From: Acinetobacter calcoaceticus ANC 3811
GTDB taxonomy: Bacteria; Pseudomonadota; Gammaproteobacteria; Pseudomonadales; Moraxellaceae
Direction: 5' to 3'
DNA length: 64,000 nucleotides
Assembly: GCF_000399665.1 (NCBI RefSeq)
Contig: NZ_KB976986.1
Span: forward strand, 124,001-188,000
The translations under genes were made by a program, and so were the position numbers. Of this stretch, positions 34,669 to 44,942 are shown piece by piece. The notes below the pieces were generated by a model. It saw only the letters and a program-made list of their open reading frames with translations, did not search any database and was not told the DNA's origin. Positions within the stretch are counted from its first letter, which is position 1. Every line of letters starts with the position of its first letter.

Positions 34669-35676
34669 TTACTTCTCTGTACTATTGATTTTCACGATTT
34701 GATCGAAAACACCACCGTTATCGAAGTGTTTCTTTTGTACTTTCGTCCAACCACCAAACTCTTTATCAATAGTCACGAGTTTCAACGGCTTAAATACGTT
34801 GCTGTATTTCTTAAGAACGGCTGCATTGCGTGGACGGTAGAAGTTGCGTGCTGCAATTTCTTGGCCAGCTGGTGAATACAAGTAATTGAGATAACCTTTA
34901 GCAATGGTTAAATTGCCTTTTTTCGCAGCATTTTTCTCAACAACAGCAACTGGAGGTTCAGCTAAAATTGAAAGAGACGGGGTAATAATTTCAAATTTGC
35001 CCGGTTGTTCGCGAACAGCTAAATGAGCTTCATTTTCCCAAGCCAGTAACACATCACCAATGCCACGTTCAGCAAAAGTCGTGGTTGCACCGCGTGCACC
35101 CGAATCTAGAACTTTAGTGTGTTTATAAATTTGGCGAACATACTCTTGTGCTTTAGCATCGTTACCGCCTGGTTGATGTTTTGCCCAAGCCCAAGCTGCA
35201 AGATAATTCCAACGAGCACCACCTGAAGTTTTCGGGTTTGGCGTAATAATTTCTACGCCTGGTTTGATTAAATCACCCCAGTCTTTAATTTGTTTTGGAT
35301 TACCTTTACGCACTAAAAAAACAATTGTTGAAGTGTATGGGGTAGAGTTCTGCGGTAACTTTTTCTGCCAGTCAGCTGGAAGTAATTTTGCTTTTTCAGC
35401 AATTTCATCAATATCTGCCGCAAGTGCTAATGTCACTACATCTGCATTTAAGCCATCAATTACCGCACGAGCCTGTTTACCAGAACCGCCGTGCGATTGT
35501 TTGAACTCAATATCTTGACCAGTACGTTGTTTCCAGTAAGTACCGAACTGTTTATTGAAATCTGTATATAACTCACGAGTCGGATCGTAAGAGACATTTA
35601 AAAATTCTTGCGCTGCAAATGATGAAACAGACAGAAGTGCAGCGATAACCCCGACCTTTAATTGTGAAAAACGCAT
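34669..35676 (-). CDS. sbp: Periplasmic sulfate-binding protein
   Basis: 335 residues from the ATG at 35676 ([10 protein letters not shown]), with GAGG 9 nt upstream; the 35709 start would disrupt the signal peptide (ending SSFAAQ). Family motifs: [33 protein letters not shown] (anion-binding Ser/Gly), [19 protein letters not shown] and [14 protein letters not shown]. It delivers sulfate to CysTWA. First gene of the cluster; its upstream AT-rich region (35677-35939) should hold the CysB-controlled promoter, though I cannot point to the site. Confidence 0.96.
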   Translation of the reverse strand: MRFSQLKVGVIAALLSVSSFAAQEFLNVSYDPTRELYTDFNKQFGTYWKQRTGQDIEFKQSHGGSGKQARAVIDGLNADVVTLALAADIDEIAEKAKLLPADWQKKLPQNSTPYTSTIVFLVRKGNPKQIKDWGDLIKPGVEIITPNPKTSGGARWNYLAAWAWAKHQPGGNDAKAQEYVRQIYKHTKVLDSGARGATTTFAERGIGDVLLAWENEAHLAVREQPGKFEIITPSLSILAEPPVAVVEKNAAKKGNLTIAKGYLNYLYSPAGQEIAARNFYRPRNAAVLKKYSNVFKPLKLVTIDKEFGGWTKVQKKHFDNGGVFDQIVKINSTEK

Positions 35677-35831
35677 GAGATAAGTCCTCAAAAAATATGA
35701 AATGTTCAAAACATGAACGAAGAATAGCGCTAGTCTTTATTCTAAAAAAATAATAAAAAACGAATTTAATATGAAAAAAATAGAAATAGTAAAATGAGAT
35801 AAACTAATCTTAAAACTTGATATATAACAAG

Positions 35832-35861
35832 TTTCAAAAGTAGATACGAAATCGGTATAAT
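35832..35861 (+). promoter_or_regulatory. Candidate promoter of pabC-mltG-tmk
   Basis: TATAAT at 35856-35861 with a poor -35 (TTTCAA) 18 nt upstream, about 80 nt before the pabC ATG. Visual inference. Confidence 0.35.
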
Positions 35862-35939
35862 TTTTTAAAATCAGTCATTTATTATTTAAATGAAAGGTGT
35901 TGTATTGTTGGGTCGTTTTAATCAGAGGGTGGATTAAAC

Positions 35940-36752
35940 ATGTGGTGTTTTAAAAATGGGCAACCTGTTGAAACCATTCCTTTACTGGATCGAGCATTTC
36001 ATTATGGAGATGGGTGCTTTAGCACAATTCGTGTTTTTCAAAACAAAATTGAGCTTAAAGAAAGACATTGGGAACGCCTAAAGCTTGCATGTCAAAAACT
36101 GTCTTTAACTGCGGATTTTGAACTCATAGAACAGAGCTTACAGCAATTACAAAAGCAGAATCTTGTGCTCAATGGCACTTTAAAAATTGTGATTAGTCGT
36201 GGGATAGGCGACCGTGGTTATAGCTTGCCAAAGCATGACGCCGATATTTATATCTGGTTTTATCCGAAAGCTTTAGAGCCATTTCAGCCCGACTCTATTC
36301 AGTGTGGTGTTTTAAATCAGGCATTAGGTTTAACCATGCCGAGCTTGGTTGGGCTTAAATCTTTAAACCGTCTTGAACAAGTATTGCTAAAAAAAGAAGC
36401 AGATCAACTAGGGTGGGCTGAAGCATTAGTTACTGATGTACAAGGTTATATTGTTGAAGGGGTCAGTAGTAATTGTTTTATTCGTTTAAATGATAGATGG
36501 ATTACTCCTGAACTTCGCTATAATGGCGTCCACGGTGTAATGCGGGCAGAAATTCTGGCGCGTATGCAGCACCATGGTATTGTCTGTGAAGTGCGTGTAA
36601 TTGAGCTAGATGAAGTATCTGAAATACAAAGTCTATTCTTTTGTAATGCTTTAAACCCTATGCGAGTAGTTACTCATTTAGGGGAGAAAACGCTAGAAAC
36701 ACAGGCATGCATAGATTTATTTCATATCCTTAACTTGAATCAGATTCATTAA
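35940..36752 (+). CDS. pabC: Aminodeoxychorismate lyase (class IV PLP enzyme)
   Basis: 270 residues. Class IV transaminase fold: LLDRAFHYGDGCFSTIRVF at the N-terminus, ISRGIGDRGYSLP, the PLP lysine in GLKSLNRLEQVLLKKEA, and VEGVSSNCFIRL with GVHGVMRAEIL. It converts aminodeoxychorismate to p-aminobenzoate plus pyruvate for folate. It is directly followed by mltG (one base between stop and ATG) and tmk, the conserved pabC-mltG-tmk order. Confidence 0.92.
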   Translation: MWCFKNGQPVETIPLLDRAFHYGDGCFSTIRVFQNKIELKERHWERLKLACQKLSLTADFELIEQSLQQLQKQNLVLNGTLKIVISRGIGDRGYSLPKHDADIYIWFYPKALEPFQPDSIQCGVLNQALGLTMPSLVGLKSLNRLEQVLLKKEADQLGWAEALVTDVQGYIVEGVSSNCFIRLNDRWITPELRYNGVHGVMRAEILARMQHHGIVCEVRVIELDEVSEIQSLFFCNALNPMRVVTHLGEKTLETQACIDLFHILNLNQIH

Positions 36753-36753
36753 T

Positions 36754-37824
36754 ATGCCGAAGCCACCTGTGAATGCGAAAGCAAAAAACGCCAAGAAAAA
36801 TAACAAGAAACAAGCTCCAAAATTTTCTAAGCGACTGGTTTTAATTGGCCTGTTTATTGTCTTAATTTCTGCTTTTGCCATTTTATGGTCGAGTCTATTT
36901 AAAGCTTATCCTATTGAAGGCAAAAAACAGATGTTATCCATTACATCTGGTGAAACCTATTCTGGTTTTATTGATCGTTTGGCGAAAGAAGGCAAAATTA
37001 GCTTCCCAGTGGTATTGAAGCTTTATCAGAAGTTTATGATTCATGACAGCATGAAAGCTGGTGTGTATGAAATTGAACAGGGAATGAGTGTAAGAGAAGT
37101 ATTAGAGATGTTATCTGATGCAGATAATGCTCAGATGAACCGTGTTTTGGTCATTGAAGGTACAACTTTTAAACAGCTTATTACTGCACTCAAAAATGAT
37201 AAAAACGTAAAAAATACAATATTAGATTTACCAGATGATCAGCTGATGAAAGCGCTTGGGATTCCTTATGGGCATCCTGAAGGTTTGTTTGCACCTAATA
37301 CATATTTCTTTGCTAAAGGTGAGACAGATAAGAAAATTCTGACCGATTTATATCATCGCCAAAGGAAAGCTTTAGACGCAGCTTGGGCAAATCGTGCACC
37401 GAATTTACCTTATAAAGATAAATATGAAGCATTAATTATGGCTTCTATTGTTGAGAAAGAAACAAGTTTAGACAGTGAACTTACACAAGTTTCAGGCGTT
37501 TTTGTTCGCCGTTTAAAAATTGGTATGCGTTTACAAACGGATCCAACTGTTATTTACGGTATGGGTAATAACTATAAAGGCAATATTACCCGAGAAGACC
37601 TCCGCACCCCAACAGCATATAATACTTATACTATTAATGGTTTACCGCCAACACCAATTGCTTTACCAAGCCAAAAAGCAATTGAAGCTGCATTGCATCC
37701 AGATGATTCAAATAACATCTATTTTGTAGCGACTGGCAATGGTGGGCATAAATTTACGGCAAGCTTGCAAGCGCATAATCAAGCGGTGCAAGACTATTTA
37801 TCCGTGTTGAGATCGAAGAAATAA
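36754..37824 (+). CDS. mltG: Endolytic murein transglycosylase MltG (YceG)
   Basis: 356 residues. A Lys-rich cytoplasmic N-terminus (1-27), one membrane helix (about 28-48), then a LysM-like part (MLSITSGETYSGFI) and the YceG catalytic domain. The catalytic Glu234 lies in MASIVEKETS. Also LQTDPTVIYGMG and NTYTINGLPPTPIALPS. It cuts nascent glycan strands in the periplasm and sets their length. Tightly coupled to pabC. Confidence 0.95.
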   Translation: MPKPPVNAKAKNAKKNNKKQAPKFSKRLVLIGLFIVLISAFAILWSSLFKAYPIEGKKQMLSITSGETYSGFIDRLAKEGKISFPVVLKLYQKFMIHDSMKAGVYEIEQGMSVREVLEMLSDADNAQMNRVLVIEGTTFKQLITALKNDKNVKNTILDLPDDQLMKALGIPYGHPEGLFAPNTYFFAKGETDKKILTDLYHRQRKALDAAWANRAPNLPYKDKYEALIMASIVEKETSLDSELTQVSGVFVRRLKIGMRLQTDPTVIYGMGNNYKGNITREDLRTPTAYNTYTINGLPPTPIALPSQKAIEAALHPDDSNNIYFVATGNGGHKFTASLQAHNQAVQDYLSVLRSKK

Positions 37825-37833
37825 GGAAAAGAG

Positions 37834-38433
37834 ATGTTTATTAGCTTTGAAGGCACGGAAGGTGTAGGTAAAACTACACTCATTCGAAAAATTCATCAGC
37901 ATTTTGAAGAACAAGGTAAACAAGTTGTTTTAACACGTGAACCGGGTGGTACACCATTAGCAGAACAAATACGTTCTATGCTTTTGGCGGTGAATCATGA
38001 TGAAAATATGAGCCATGATACTGAGCTGCTCTTAATTTACGCGGCACGTGCTCAACACTTACAACAAGTCATTTTGCCGGCTCTAGAGTCTAATAAAATT
38101 GTTTTAAGTGATCGTTTTACCGATGCAAGCTTTGCTTATCAATGTTCTGGTCGTGGTTTAAGCCAAGATAAATTACAGCTTTTAAATCAGAACTTTGTTT
38201 CACGCATGCCTGAGGTGACTTTCTGGTTAGATGCACCGATTGAATTGGGCATGAATCGAGCACGCGAACGCGGAGCTTTAGACCGTTTTGAACAAGAAAA
38301 GTTAAGCTTCTTTACTAAAGTTCGTGAAGGCTATGAAACCTTATGGAAAGCTGAACCGCAACGTATTAAGCGAATAGATGCAACCCAAAGTCCTGATCAG
38401 GTGTTTGAGCAAGCTTTGCAATATTTAGGATAA
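37834..38433 (+). CDS. tmk: Thymidylate kinase
   Basis: 199 residues. P-loop FEGTEGVGKTTLIRKI at the N-terminus, the DR(Y/F) motif VLSDRFTDASFAYQ, REPGGTPLAEQIR and the lid REGALDRFEQ-like RERGALDRFEQEK. It phosphorylates dTMP to dTDP. 9 nt after mltG; the downstream holB often found in this operon is absent here. Confidence 0.96.
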   Translation: MFISFEGTEGVGKTTLIRKIHQHFEEQGKQVVLTREPGGTPLAEQIRSMLLAVNHDENMSHDTELLLIYAARAQHLQQVILPALESNKIVLSDRFTDASFAYQCSGRGLSQDKLQLLNQNFVSRMPEVTFWLDAPIELGMNRARERGALDRFEQEKLSFFTKVREGYETLWKAEPQRIKRIDATQSPDQVFEQALQYLG

Positions 38434-38456
38434 GCAATTGGATGAGCCACTCTTAT

Positions 38457-38481
38457 AAAATATGAGAGTGGTGAAAAATGA
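38457..38481 (+). terminator. Hairpin after tmk, weak terminator
   Basis: CCACTCTTATA / TATGAGAGTGG, an 11-bp stem with one mismatch and a 3-nt AAA loop. No T-run follows, so termination would be weak or Rho-dependent. Confidence 0.4.
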
Positions 38482-38570
38482 CGTTAATTCTGATTTAAAA
38501 CGTCATAGAAAATATATGCTATTTTCTTATGCTATCTTACATATGATTTATAGATTGAAGAATAACAAGG

Positions 38571-38987
38571 ATGAAAAGCTCAAAAGAAGAAATCGTGGCA
38601 TTTCTTGAAAAGGAATTTCCACCAAGTCTTGAACATTGCACGATTGAATCAGTCACGCCTAAAGCAGCGGTTGTTTATTATCATGTCGATCAAAGGCATC
38701 AACGGCCCGGTGGTACCATATCTGGTCCAACCATGATGACTTTGGCAGACTTTGCTTTATATATTGCAATATTAGGTGAAATCGGCATTGTTGGTTTAGC
38801 TGTAACGACCAATTTTAATATTAATTTTCTAAGAAAACCCGCAGGGGATCAAGACTTACGCAGTGAGTGTAAGCTCATGAAAGTCGGAAAGAGCTTGGTG
38901 GTTGGTGAGGTCTGGATTTATTCGGTCGGTTTGGATGAACCTGTTGCACATGTGACTGCGACTTATTCAATTCCACCTAAATCATAA
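38571..38987 (+). CDS. PaaI-family thioesterase
   Basis: 138 residues. Hotdog fold: RPGGTISGPTMMTLADFALY contains the active-site helix of the PaaI family, then VTTNFNINFLRKP and VAHVTATYSIPP. It hydrolyses acyl- or aryl-CoA thioesters; the substrate is unknown. AAGGATG: the SD (AACAAGG) is very close to the ATG. It has its own terminator. Confidence 0.82.
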   Translation: MKSSKEEIVAFLEKEFPPSLEHCTIESVTPKAAVVYYHVDQRHQRPGGTISGPTMMTLADFALYIAILGEIGIVGLAVTTNFNINFLRKPAGDQDLRSECKLMKVGKSLVVGEVWIYSVGLDEPVAHVTATYSIPPKS

Positions 38988-39001
38988 ATAGTAAACCAAA
39001 T

Positions 39002-39034
39002 AAAAAAAGCACAGTCTGAACTGTGCTTTTTTTT
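39002..39034. terminator. Bidirectional terminator between thioesterase and nadB
   Basis: AGCACAGT / ACTGTGCT with a CTGA loop, A7 on one side and T8 on the other. It serves both converging genes. Confidence 0.93.
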
Positions 39035-39047
39035 GTAGAAAAAAAGC

Positions 39048-40691
39048 TTAAATATCAGTATTAACCAGTGGCTGTTCTACTGCAAAATTTGGCGGTGTTA
39101 GAACTGTTTTACGAATCTCACTCGAAGTTTCTGGATAATCAAGCGTGTAATGTAGACCACGTGATTCTTTGCGTTGCATAGCACAGCGCACAATCATCTC
39201 AGATACTAAAACAAGATTACGCAGCTCAATTAGGTTTTTGCTAACACGATAGTCTTGATAATATTCAGTGATTTCACGCTTTAACATTTCAATACGGTGT
39301 AAAGCACGTTCTAAACGTTTTGTAGTTCTTACAATACCCACGTAGTTCCACATGGTCGAACGTAACTCATCCCAGTTTTGTAAAATCACCACATCTTCAT
39401 CTGGATTAGTTACTTGTGAGTCATCCCAAGTGGGTACTTCTGGAAGTTTGAAGCTTTCATCAAATTTATTTTCGATGTCTTTTGCTGCACTCATGCCGTA
39501 AACGAAGCACTCAAGTAATGAGTTGCTTGCCATACGATTTGCGCCATGTAAACCCGTATAAGACGTTTCACCAATCGCATATAAACCTTCAATATCGGTC
39601 TGACTATTTGAGTCAACCACAACACCACCACACGTATAGTGAGCTGCTGGCACCACTGGAATCATGTCTTTGGTAATGTCGATCCCTAGCTCAAGCAATC
39701 GTGCATAAAGTGTAGGGAAGTGCTCTTTGATAAACTCAGGTGATTTGTGGGTAATATCCAACCACACATGACGAATACCGAGGCGTTTAATTTCGTGGTC
39801 GATGGTACGTGCCACAATATCACGAGGAGCCAGTTCTGCACGATCATCAAAACGTAGCATAAAACGTTCACCATCAGGTAAGCGCAAATAAGCACCTTCA
39901 CCGCGCATGGCTTCAGTAATTAAAAATGAGCGAGCTTGAGGGTGATACAGACAAGTTGGGTGGAATTGGTTAAATTCCATGTTGGCTACACGGCAACCTG
40001 CACGGAAGGCCATTGCAATACCATCACCTGTAGCAATATCTGGATTAGATGTGTAGAGGTAAGCTTTCATCGCACCGCCGCAAGCCAGTGCGGTAAATGG
40101 TGCAAGGAAGGTATGAACTTTTTCTGTATTTTCATCTAAAGCATACAAACCAATAGCGCGATTCGCTTGATCGGTATGACCTAATTTATGCGATGTAATT
40201 AAATCAATCGCAATGTAGTTTTCAAAAATAGTAATATTTTTACGTTCTTGAGCACGCTCAACCAAGGTGGTTGAAATAGCTTTACCAGTTGCATCAGCTG
40301 AATGGATAATACGGCGTTGTGAATGACCGCCTTCGCGCGTTAAATGAAGTTGTTCATCTTCATCTAAAGTAAATTGCACGCCTTGCTTTAAAAGAAAATC
40401 AACAGAAGGACGACCGCCTTCTACGGTATGTTGTACCGCATCCATTTCACATAAATGAGCACCTGCAATCATAGTGTCATTAATGTGCTGTTGAATCGAG
40501 TCGGTCTCATCAAGAACAGCAGCAACACCACCTTGAGCATAGAAGGTACTTGCTTCAGTTAAAGCAGCTTTGGCTAAAACTGCAATATTAAAATGATTTG
40601 GTAACGATAAAGCCAGACTTAAACCAGCACCGCCGCTGCCCACAATAATCACGTCAAAGTGGTGAATTGTCTGTAAATTAGGCATGTCCAT
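39048..40691 (-). CDS. nadB: L-aspartate oxidase
   Basis: 547 residues from the ATG at 40691 (MDMPNLQT); an extension to 40745 is possible but unlike the family. FAD-binding [31 protein letters not shown], the catalytic region [13 protein letters not shown], and [19 protein letters not shown] with [17 protein letters not shown]. It oxidises aspartate to iminoaspartate, the first step of de novo NAD synthesis. nadA is not adjacent. SD not obvious. Divergent from the DegP-like gene. Confidence 0.95.
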   Translation of the reverse strand: MDMPNLQTIHHFDVIIVGSGGAGLSLALSLPNHFNIAVLAKAALTEASTFYAQGGVAAVLDETDSIQQHINDTMIAGAHLCEMDAVQHTVEGGRPSVDFLLKQGVQFTLDEDEQLHLTREGGHSQRRIIHSADATGKAISTTLVERAQERKNITIFENYIAIDLITSHKLGHTDQANRAIGLYALDENTEKVHTFLAPFTALACGGAMKAYLYTSNPDIATGDGIAMAFRAGCRVANMEFNQFHPTCLYHPQARSFLITEAMRGEGAYLRLPDGERFMLRFDDRAELAPRDIVARTIDHEIKRLGIRHVWLDITHKSPEFIKEHFPTLYARLLELGIDITKDMIPVVPAAHYTCGGVVVDSNSQTDIEGLYAIGETSYTGLHGANRMASNSLLECFVYGMSAAKDIENKFDESFKLPEVPTWDDSQVTNPDEDVVILQNWDELRSTMWNYVGIVRTTKRLERALHRIEMLKREITEYYQDYRVSKNLIELRNLVLVSEMIVRCAMQRKESRGLHYTLDYPETSSEIRKTVLTPPNFAVEQPLVNTDI

Positions 40692-40921
40692 TCGCAACAA
40701 TTTTAAACGTCCGCTAATGACACCCCTTTTTATATAAAAAGGCAAGAGCTTAAGCGCTCTAACTCAGAGAAAAATTGCAATTGGCTTAAAAAGTTGCAAT
40801 GCGTAAAATAATGATTGTAAGGATGTCTTACAAATAAACATATTGTTACGCACAACCCCAAAGCGTTGTGATACAACAGTTTTATTCTTATTCTCGTAGA
40901 CCAATTGTGGGTGAGCACCGA

Positions 40922-42298
40922 ATGAAATCTCGCTATTTACAACAAGGAATGTATGCAGCGGTATTTACAGTTGCTGCTGTTCAGGCAAATGCTGCTGTTG
41001 ATTTTTCAAACCTCGTTGAACAAGTTAGTCCAGCAGTGGTGAGTGTAAACGTCGTAAAAAAAATGACTCAGGATGAACTATTGCAGCAGCAAGTCCCTGA
41101 AATTTTGAAACGTTTCTTTGGAAATCAGGTCATCATTCCACAGCAACAGGGTCCACAAGAAAAAACTGCTTATGGTAGTGCATTCTTTATTAGTAAAGAT
41201 GGTTACCTACTCACCAACCACCATGTGATTGAAAATGCCTCACGCATTAGTATTACTTTAAATGACCGCCGTGAAATTGATGCAACTGTGGTCGGTAGTG
41301 ATGAGCGTACAGACGTTGCATTGTTAAAGGTGACTGGAAATAGCTATCCAGCTTTACGAGTAGGGAACGTTGACCGCTTACGAGTGGGTGAGCCAGTTTT
41401 AGCAATTGGTTCGCCATTTGGTTTTGACTACTCAGCTTCGGCAGGTATTGTCAGTGCTAAATCACGAAATATGAGTGGTGAAACTTCGGTACCATTTATT
41501 CAAACTGACGTTGCGCTAAACCCAGGTAACTCTGGTGGTCCATTGTTTAACCAAAATGGTGAAGTAGTCGGGGTAAACTCTCGAATATTTAGTGGTACTG
41601 GCGGTTACATGGGCTTGTCTTTTTCTATCCCGATTGATGTAGCGATGGATGTAGCCGAACAGCTTAAAACTAAAGGTAAGGTCACACGCTCTTATCTTGG
41701 TGTAATGATGCAAGACATTGACCGAAACCTTGCCGATGCTTACAAGTTACCAAAACCTGAAGGTGCTTTAATTACTCAAATTTCTCCGAACTCACCTGCA
41801 CAAAAAGCAGGTCTTAGAGCCGGTGATGTGATTTTGAAATATAACGGTAATCCAGTACCGCGTACTAGTGAATTGCTCTATGCATTAAACAAAGTACAGC
41901 CAAATCAAACTGTTCAGTTTGAAGTATTGCGTGACGATAAAACCCGTAATATTTCAGCAACTTTAACGACTGCCCCAGATGAAACACCTGCTACAGGTGC
42001 ACAAAGTGCTGTATCTAAAGGCCCAGTTTTAGGCATAAGCATTCGTGATTTGGCTGAACCAGAAAAAAGTGCTTTAAGTGTGAAAGGTGGTATCTATGTA
42101 CAAGATGTTCGCCGTGGTGGCTTAGCATCATTGTCAAATATCATTCCGGGTGATGTGATTATTCAAGTCAACAATAACCAGATTTTAAATAGTCAGGATT
42201 TTTCAAAAGTTGTTTCTAACTTGCAAAAAAATACGGTAGCACGTGTTGCAATTATCCGTCAGGGACAACGCGCTATGCTTGGCTTACGTATCCAGTAA
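40922..42298 (+). CDS. DegP/MucD-type periplasmic serine protease (Do family)
   Basis: 458 residues from the ATG at 40922; a longer frame from 40868 would bury the signal peptide (MKSRYLQQGMYAAVFTVAAV, ending ANA/AVDF). Trypsin-like domain with His in LLTNHHVIENA, Asp in ERTDVALLKV and Ser in NPGNSGGPLFN. Two PDZ domains follow (SYLGVMMQDIDRNLADAY and GISIRDLAEPEKSALSVKGG). It degrades misfolded envelope proteins. Linker Q-rich segment QQQGPQEK in the LA-loop region. Resembles MucD/DegQ; exact orthology not decided. Confidence 0.93.
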   Translation: MKSRYLQQGMYAAVFTVAAVQANAAVDFSNLVEQVSPAVVSVNVVKKMTQDELLQQQVPEILKRFFGNQVIIPQQQGPQEKTAYGSAFFISKDGYLLTNHHVIENASRISITLNDRREIDATVVGSDERTDVALLKVTGNSYPALRVGNVDRLRVGEPVLAIGSPFGFDYSASAGIVSAKSRNMSGETSVPFIQTDVALNPGNSGGPLFNQNGEVVGVNSRIFSGTGGYMGLSFSIPIDVAMDVAEQLKTKGKVTRSYLGVMMQDIDRNLADAYKLPKPEGALITQISPNSPAQKAGLRAGDVILKYNGNPVPRTSELLYALNKVQPNQTVQFEVLRDDKTRNISATLTTAPDETPATGAQSAVSKGPVLGISIRDLAEPEKSALSVKGGIYVQDVRRGGLASLSNIIPGDVIIQVNNNQILNSQDFSKVVSNLQKNTVARVAIIRQGQRAMLGLRIQ

Positions 42299-42318
42299 AC
42301 TTAAAAATAGACAATGAG

Positions 42319-42343
42319 CCACCCTAAATATGGGTGGTTTTTT
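42319..42343 (+). terminator. Terminator of the DegP-like gene
   Basis: CCACCC / GGGTGG stem with a 7-nt AT-rich loop, followed by T6. Confidence 0.85.
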
Positions 42344-42421
42344 GTTATTTATCTTGAGCGTATAGTGATATCTACCTACACTTATTTTAGTTTAAAAGTT
42401 AATAAATAAGAGTGAATCTTT

Positions 42422-42874
42422 GTGAGTAGTATTTTTGATTTACATATTCAGGTGCAGCCACATCATATTGATGCTTTAGGGCATGTGAACAATGTGATGT
42501 ATGTTCAGTGGATGCAAGATGTCGCTGCTGCTCATGTTGAAACCTTAGGAGTAGGGGTAACTAAATATCTTGAGCTAAAACATGCAATGGTCGCGGTTGA
42601 GCATCATGTGCAATATCGTAAAGCTGCATTTGAAAGCGAACAAATTGTATTACGCACATGGTTAGATGATATTAATGCTCTTTATTCGTTTCGCCAGTAC
42701 GTATTTTTCCGTCCATCAGATCAGGCCGTATTATTTGTTGGAAATACCAAATGGGCATGTATTGAAATTGCTACAGGACGTCCAAAGCGAATGTCTCCAA
42801 CTTTTACCCATGCGTACAAGCCGCTTGATTCAAGCATAAACCCTTATGATTTTACTGTTTCATATGCTCGATAG
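42422..42874 (+). CDS. Acyl-CoA thioesterase, 4HBT family
   Basis: 150 residues, GTG start. Hotdog domain with HHIDALGHVNNVMYVQWM, the 4HBT signature with catalytic Asp, then EHHVQYRKAAFESEQIVLRT and WACIEIATGRPKRMSP. Resembles FadM/YbgC-type medium- or long-chain thioesterases; substrate unknown. The SD is weak (GAGTGA). A single gene between the protease and lepA. Confidence 0.82.
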   Translation: MSSIFDLHIQVQPHHIDALGHVNNVMYVQWMQDVAAAHVETLGVGVTKYLELKHAMVAVEHHVQYRKAAFESEQIVLRTWLDDINALYSFRQYVFFRPSDQAVLFVGNTKWACIEIATGRPKRMSPTFTHAYKPLDSSINPYDFTVSYAR

Positions 42875-42961
42875 TCCGAAGCAATAGGCTCACTTCGAGT
42901 GTCCCTTTTTAAACATAAGTACAAAGCTCATGATTATTTTGGATACTTTAAAATATCCATC

Positions 42962-42970
42962 TGTTATAAT
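42962..42970 (+). promoter_or_regulatory. Extended -10 promoter element for lepA
   Basis: TGTTATAAT: a TGn extension plus a perfect TATAAT, 78 nt before the lepA ATG. The -35 is poor. The dyad GGATA/TATCC (42941-42958) lies directly upstream and could be an operator (inference). Confidence 0.5.
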
Positions 42971-43048
42971 CGCACGCAATTAATTTAACTGCTTTGGCTG
43001 TGTATTAAAACAAGCTACATAGCACTCTATATTTTCTCAAGGTAACCC

Positions 43049-44866
43049 ATGGCGCAAGCTAAAAAATCCGTCGATATCAAAAATATACGAAATTTCTCGA
43101 TTATTGCTCACATTGACCATGGTAAGTCTACATTGGCTGACCGTTTTATTCAGATGTGTGGTGGTCTACAAGATCGTGAAATGCAAGCTCAAGTCTTAGA
43201 CTCAATGGAGCTTGAGCGCGAACGTGGGATTACCATTAAAGCCGCTTCTGTAACGTTATATTATACTCATCCTAATGGCCAGGAATATCAACTTAACTTT
43301 ATTGATACTCCTGGACACGTAGACTTCTCGTATGAAGTTTCTCGTTCATTAGCTGCATGTGAAGGTGCGCTATTGGTTGTAGATGCTGCACAAGGTGTAG
43401 AAGCACAATCAGTTGCAAACTGTTATACCGCGATTGAACAAGGTCTCGAAGTTCTTCCTATTTTAAATAAAATTGATTTACCGCAGGCTGAACCTGAACG
43501 TGTAATTCATGAAATTGAAGAAATTATCGGGATTGAAGCAACTGATGCACCAACCTGTTCAGCAAAAACTGGTTTGGGTGTTGAGGGCGTTTTAGAACGT
43601 TTAGTCGATGTTATTCCATCACCTGAAGGCGATCGTGATGCTCCATTGCAAGCATTAATTATCGACTCATGGTTTGATAACTACTTAGGCGTAGTTTCTC
43701 TTGTACGTATTAAACAAGGTCGTATCCGTAAGGGCGACAAAATGTTGGTTAAATCGACAGGACAAACTCATCCGGTAACTTCAGTAGGTGTATTTAATCC
43801 TAAGCATACTGAAACAGATATCCTTGAAGCTGGTGAAGTAGGTTTTGTAATTGCGGGTATTAAAGATATTTTTGGTGCGCCAGTAGGTGACACTATTACT
43901 CTTGCGGCTACACCTGATGTTTCAATTTTACCGGGTTTCAAAAAGGTTAAACCACAGGTTTATGCTGGTCTTTTCCCGATTGATGCGAGCGATTTTGAGC
44001 CATTCCGTGAAGCGTTACAAAAATTACAAATCAATGACTCGGCTTTATTCTTTGAACCAGAAAGCTCAGATGCATTAGGTTTTGGTTTCCGTTGTGGCTT
44101 CTTAGGAATGTTACACATGGAGATTGTACAAGAGCGTTTAGAGCGTGAGTATGATCTGGATCTCATCAGTTCTGCACCTACCGTAATTTATGAAGCATTA
44201 ACCAAGAAGGGTGAAACGATTTATATCGATAGTCCATCAAAAATGCCAGATGGATCTACTGTAGAAGATTTGCGTGAACCGATTGCAGAGTGTCATATCC
44301 TTGTTCCGCAAGAGTACCTAGGGAATGTAATGACCCTATGTATCGAACGCCGTGGTGTTCAAAAAGATATGAAATTCTTGGGTAATCAAGTTTCTATTAC
44401 CTTTGAAATCCCGATGGCAGAAGTCGTTATGGATTTCTTTGATAAATTAAAATCATGCTCTCGTGGTTTTGCATCGCTAGACTATAACTTTGTGCGTTTC
44501 GAAAGTTCAGCTTTAGTTAAGGTTGATGTATTAATTAATAGTGACAAGGTTGATGCCTTGGCTATGATTTGTCACCGTAATGACGCGCGTCATCGTGGTA
44601 TTGCATTGGTTGAGAAAATGAAAGATTTGATTCCTCGCCAAATGTACGACGTTGCTATTCAAGCGGCTATCGGTGCACAAATTATTGCTCGTTCTACTGT
44701 AAAAGCGATGCGTAAAAACGTATTAGCAAAATGTTATGGTGGTGACGTTTCACGTAAGAAAAAACTACTTTCTAAGCAAAAAGAAGGTAAGAAACGTATG
44801 AAACAAGTGGGAAGTGTTGAAATTCCACAAGAAGCGTTCTTGGCTGTATTGAAAGTAGAAAGATAA
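43049..44866 (+). CDS. lepA: Elongation factor 4
   Basis: 605 residues, full length. Translational GTPase with G1 [10 protein letters not shown]2/switch [11 protein letters not shown]3 [12 protein letters not shown]4 NKIDLP, then domain II, the EF-G-like C-domain and the LepA-specific CTD ([40 protein letters not shown]). It back-translocates or remodels ribosomes during initiation and stress. First gene of a long co-directional series, followed by lepB as in most gammaproteobacteria. Confidence 0.98.
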   Translation: MAQAKKSVDIKNIRNFSIIAHIDHGKSTLADRFIQMCGGLQDREMQAQVLDSMELERERGITIKAASVTLYYTHPNGQEYQLNFIDTPGHVDFSYEVSRSLAACEGALLVVDAAQGVEAQSVANCYTAIEQGLEVLPILNKIDLPQAEPERVIHEIEEIIGIEATDAPTCSAKTGLGVEGVLERLVDVIPSPEGDRDAPLQALIIDSWFDNYLGVVSLVRIKQGRIRKGDKMLVKSTGQTHPVTSVGVFNPKHTETDILEAGEVGFVIAGIKDIFGAPVGDTITLAATPDVSILPGFKKVKPQVYAGLFPIDASDFEPFREALQKLQINDSALFFEPESSDALGFGFRCGFLGMLHMEIVQERLEREYDLDLISSAPTVIYEALTKKGETIYIDSPSKMPDGSTVEDLREPIAECHILVPQEYLGNVMTLCIERRGVQKDMKFLGNQVSITFEIPMAEVVMDFFDKLKSCSRGFASLDYNFVRFESSALVKVDVLINSDKVDALAMICHRNDARHRGIALVEKMKDLIPRQMYDVAIQAAIGAQIIARSTVKAMRKNVLAKCYGGDVSRKKKLLSKQKEGKKRMKQVGSVEIPQEAFLAVLKVER

Positions 44867-44942
44867 GAAATGAAGGTAGGGGGAAGTAAGATATTGCTTT
44901 TCCCTACTTTAAGAAAAGCAGCTAGGCTGCGAGTGAGGTCAT

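Noticed and set aside
44870..44942. GC-containing hairpin between lepA and lepB as a terminator
   Set aside because: The stem needs G-U pairs and no T-run follows; lepB probably stays in the same transcript.
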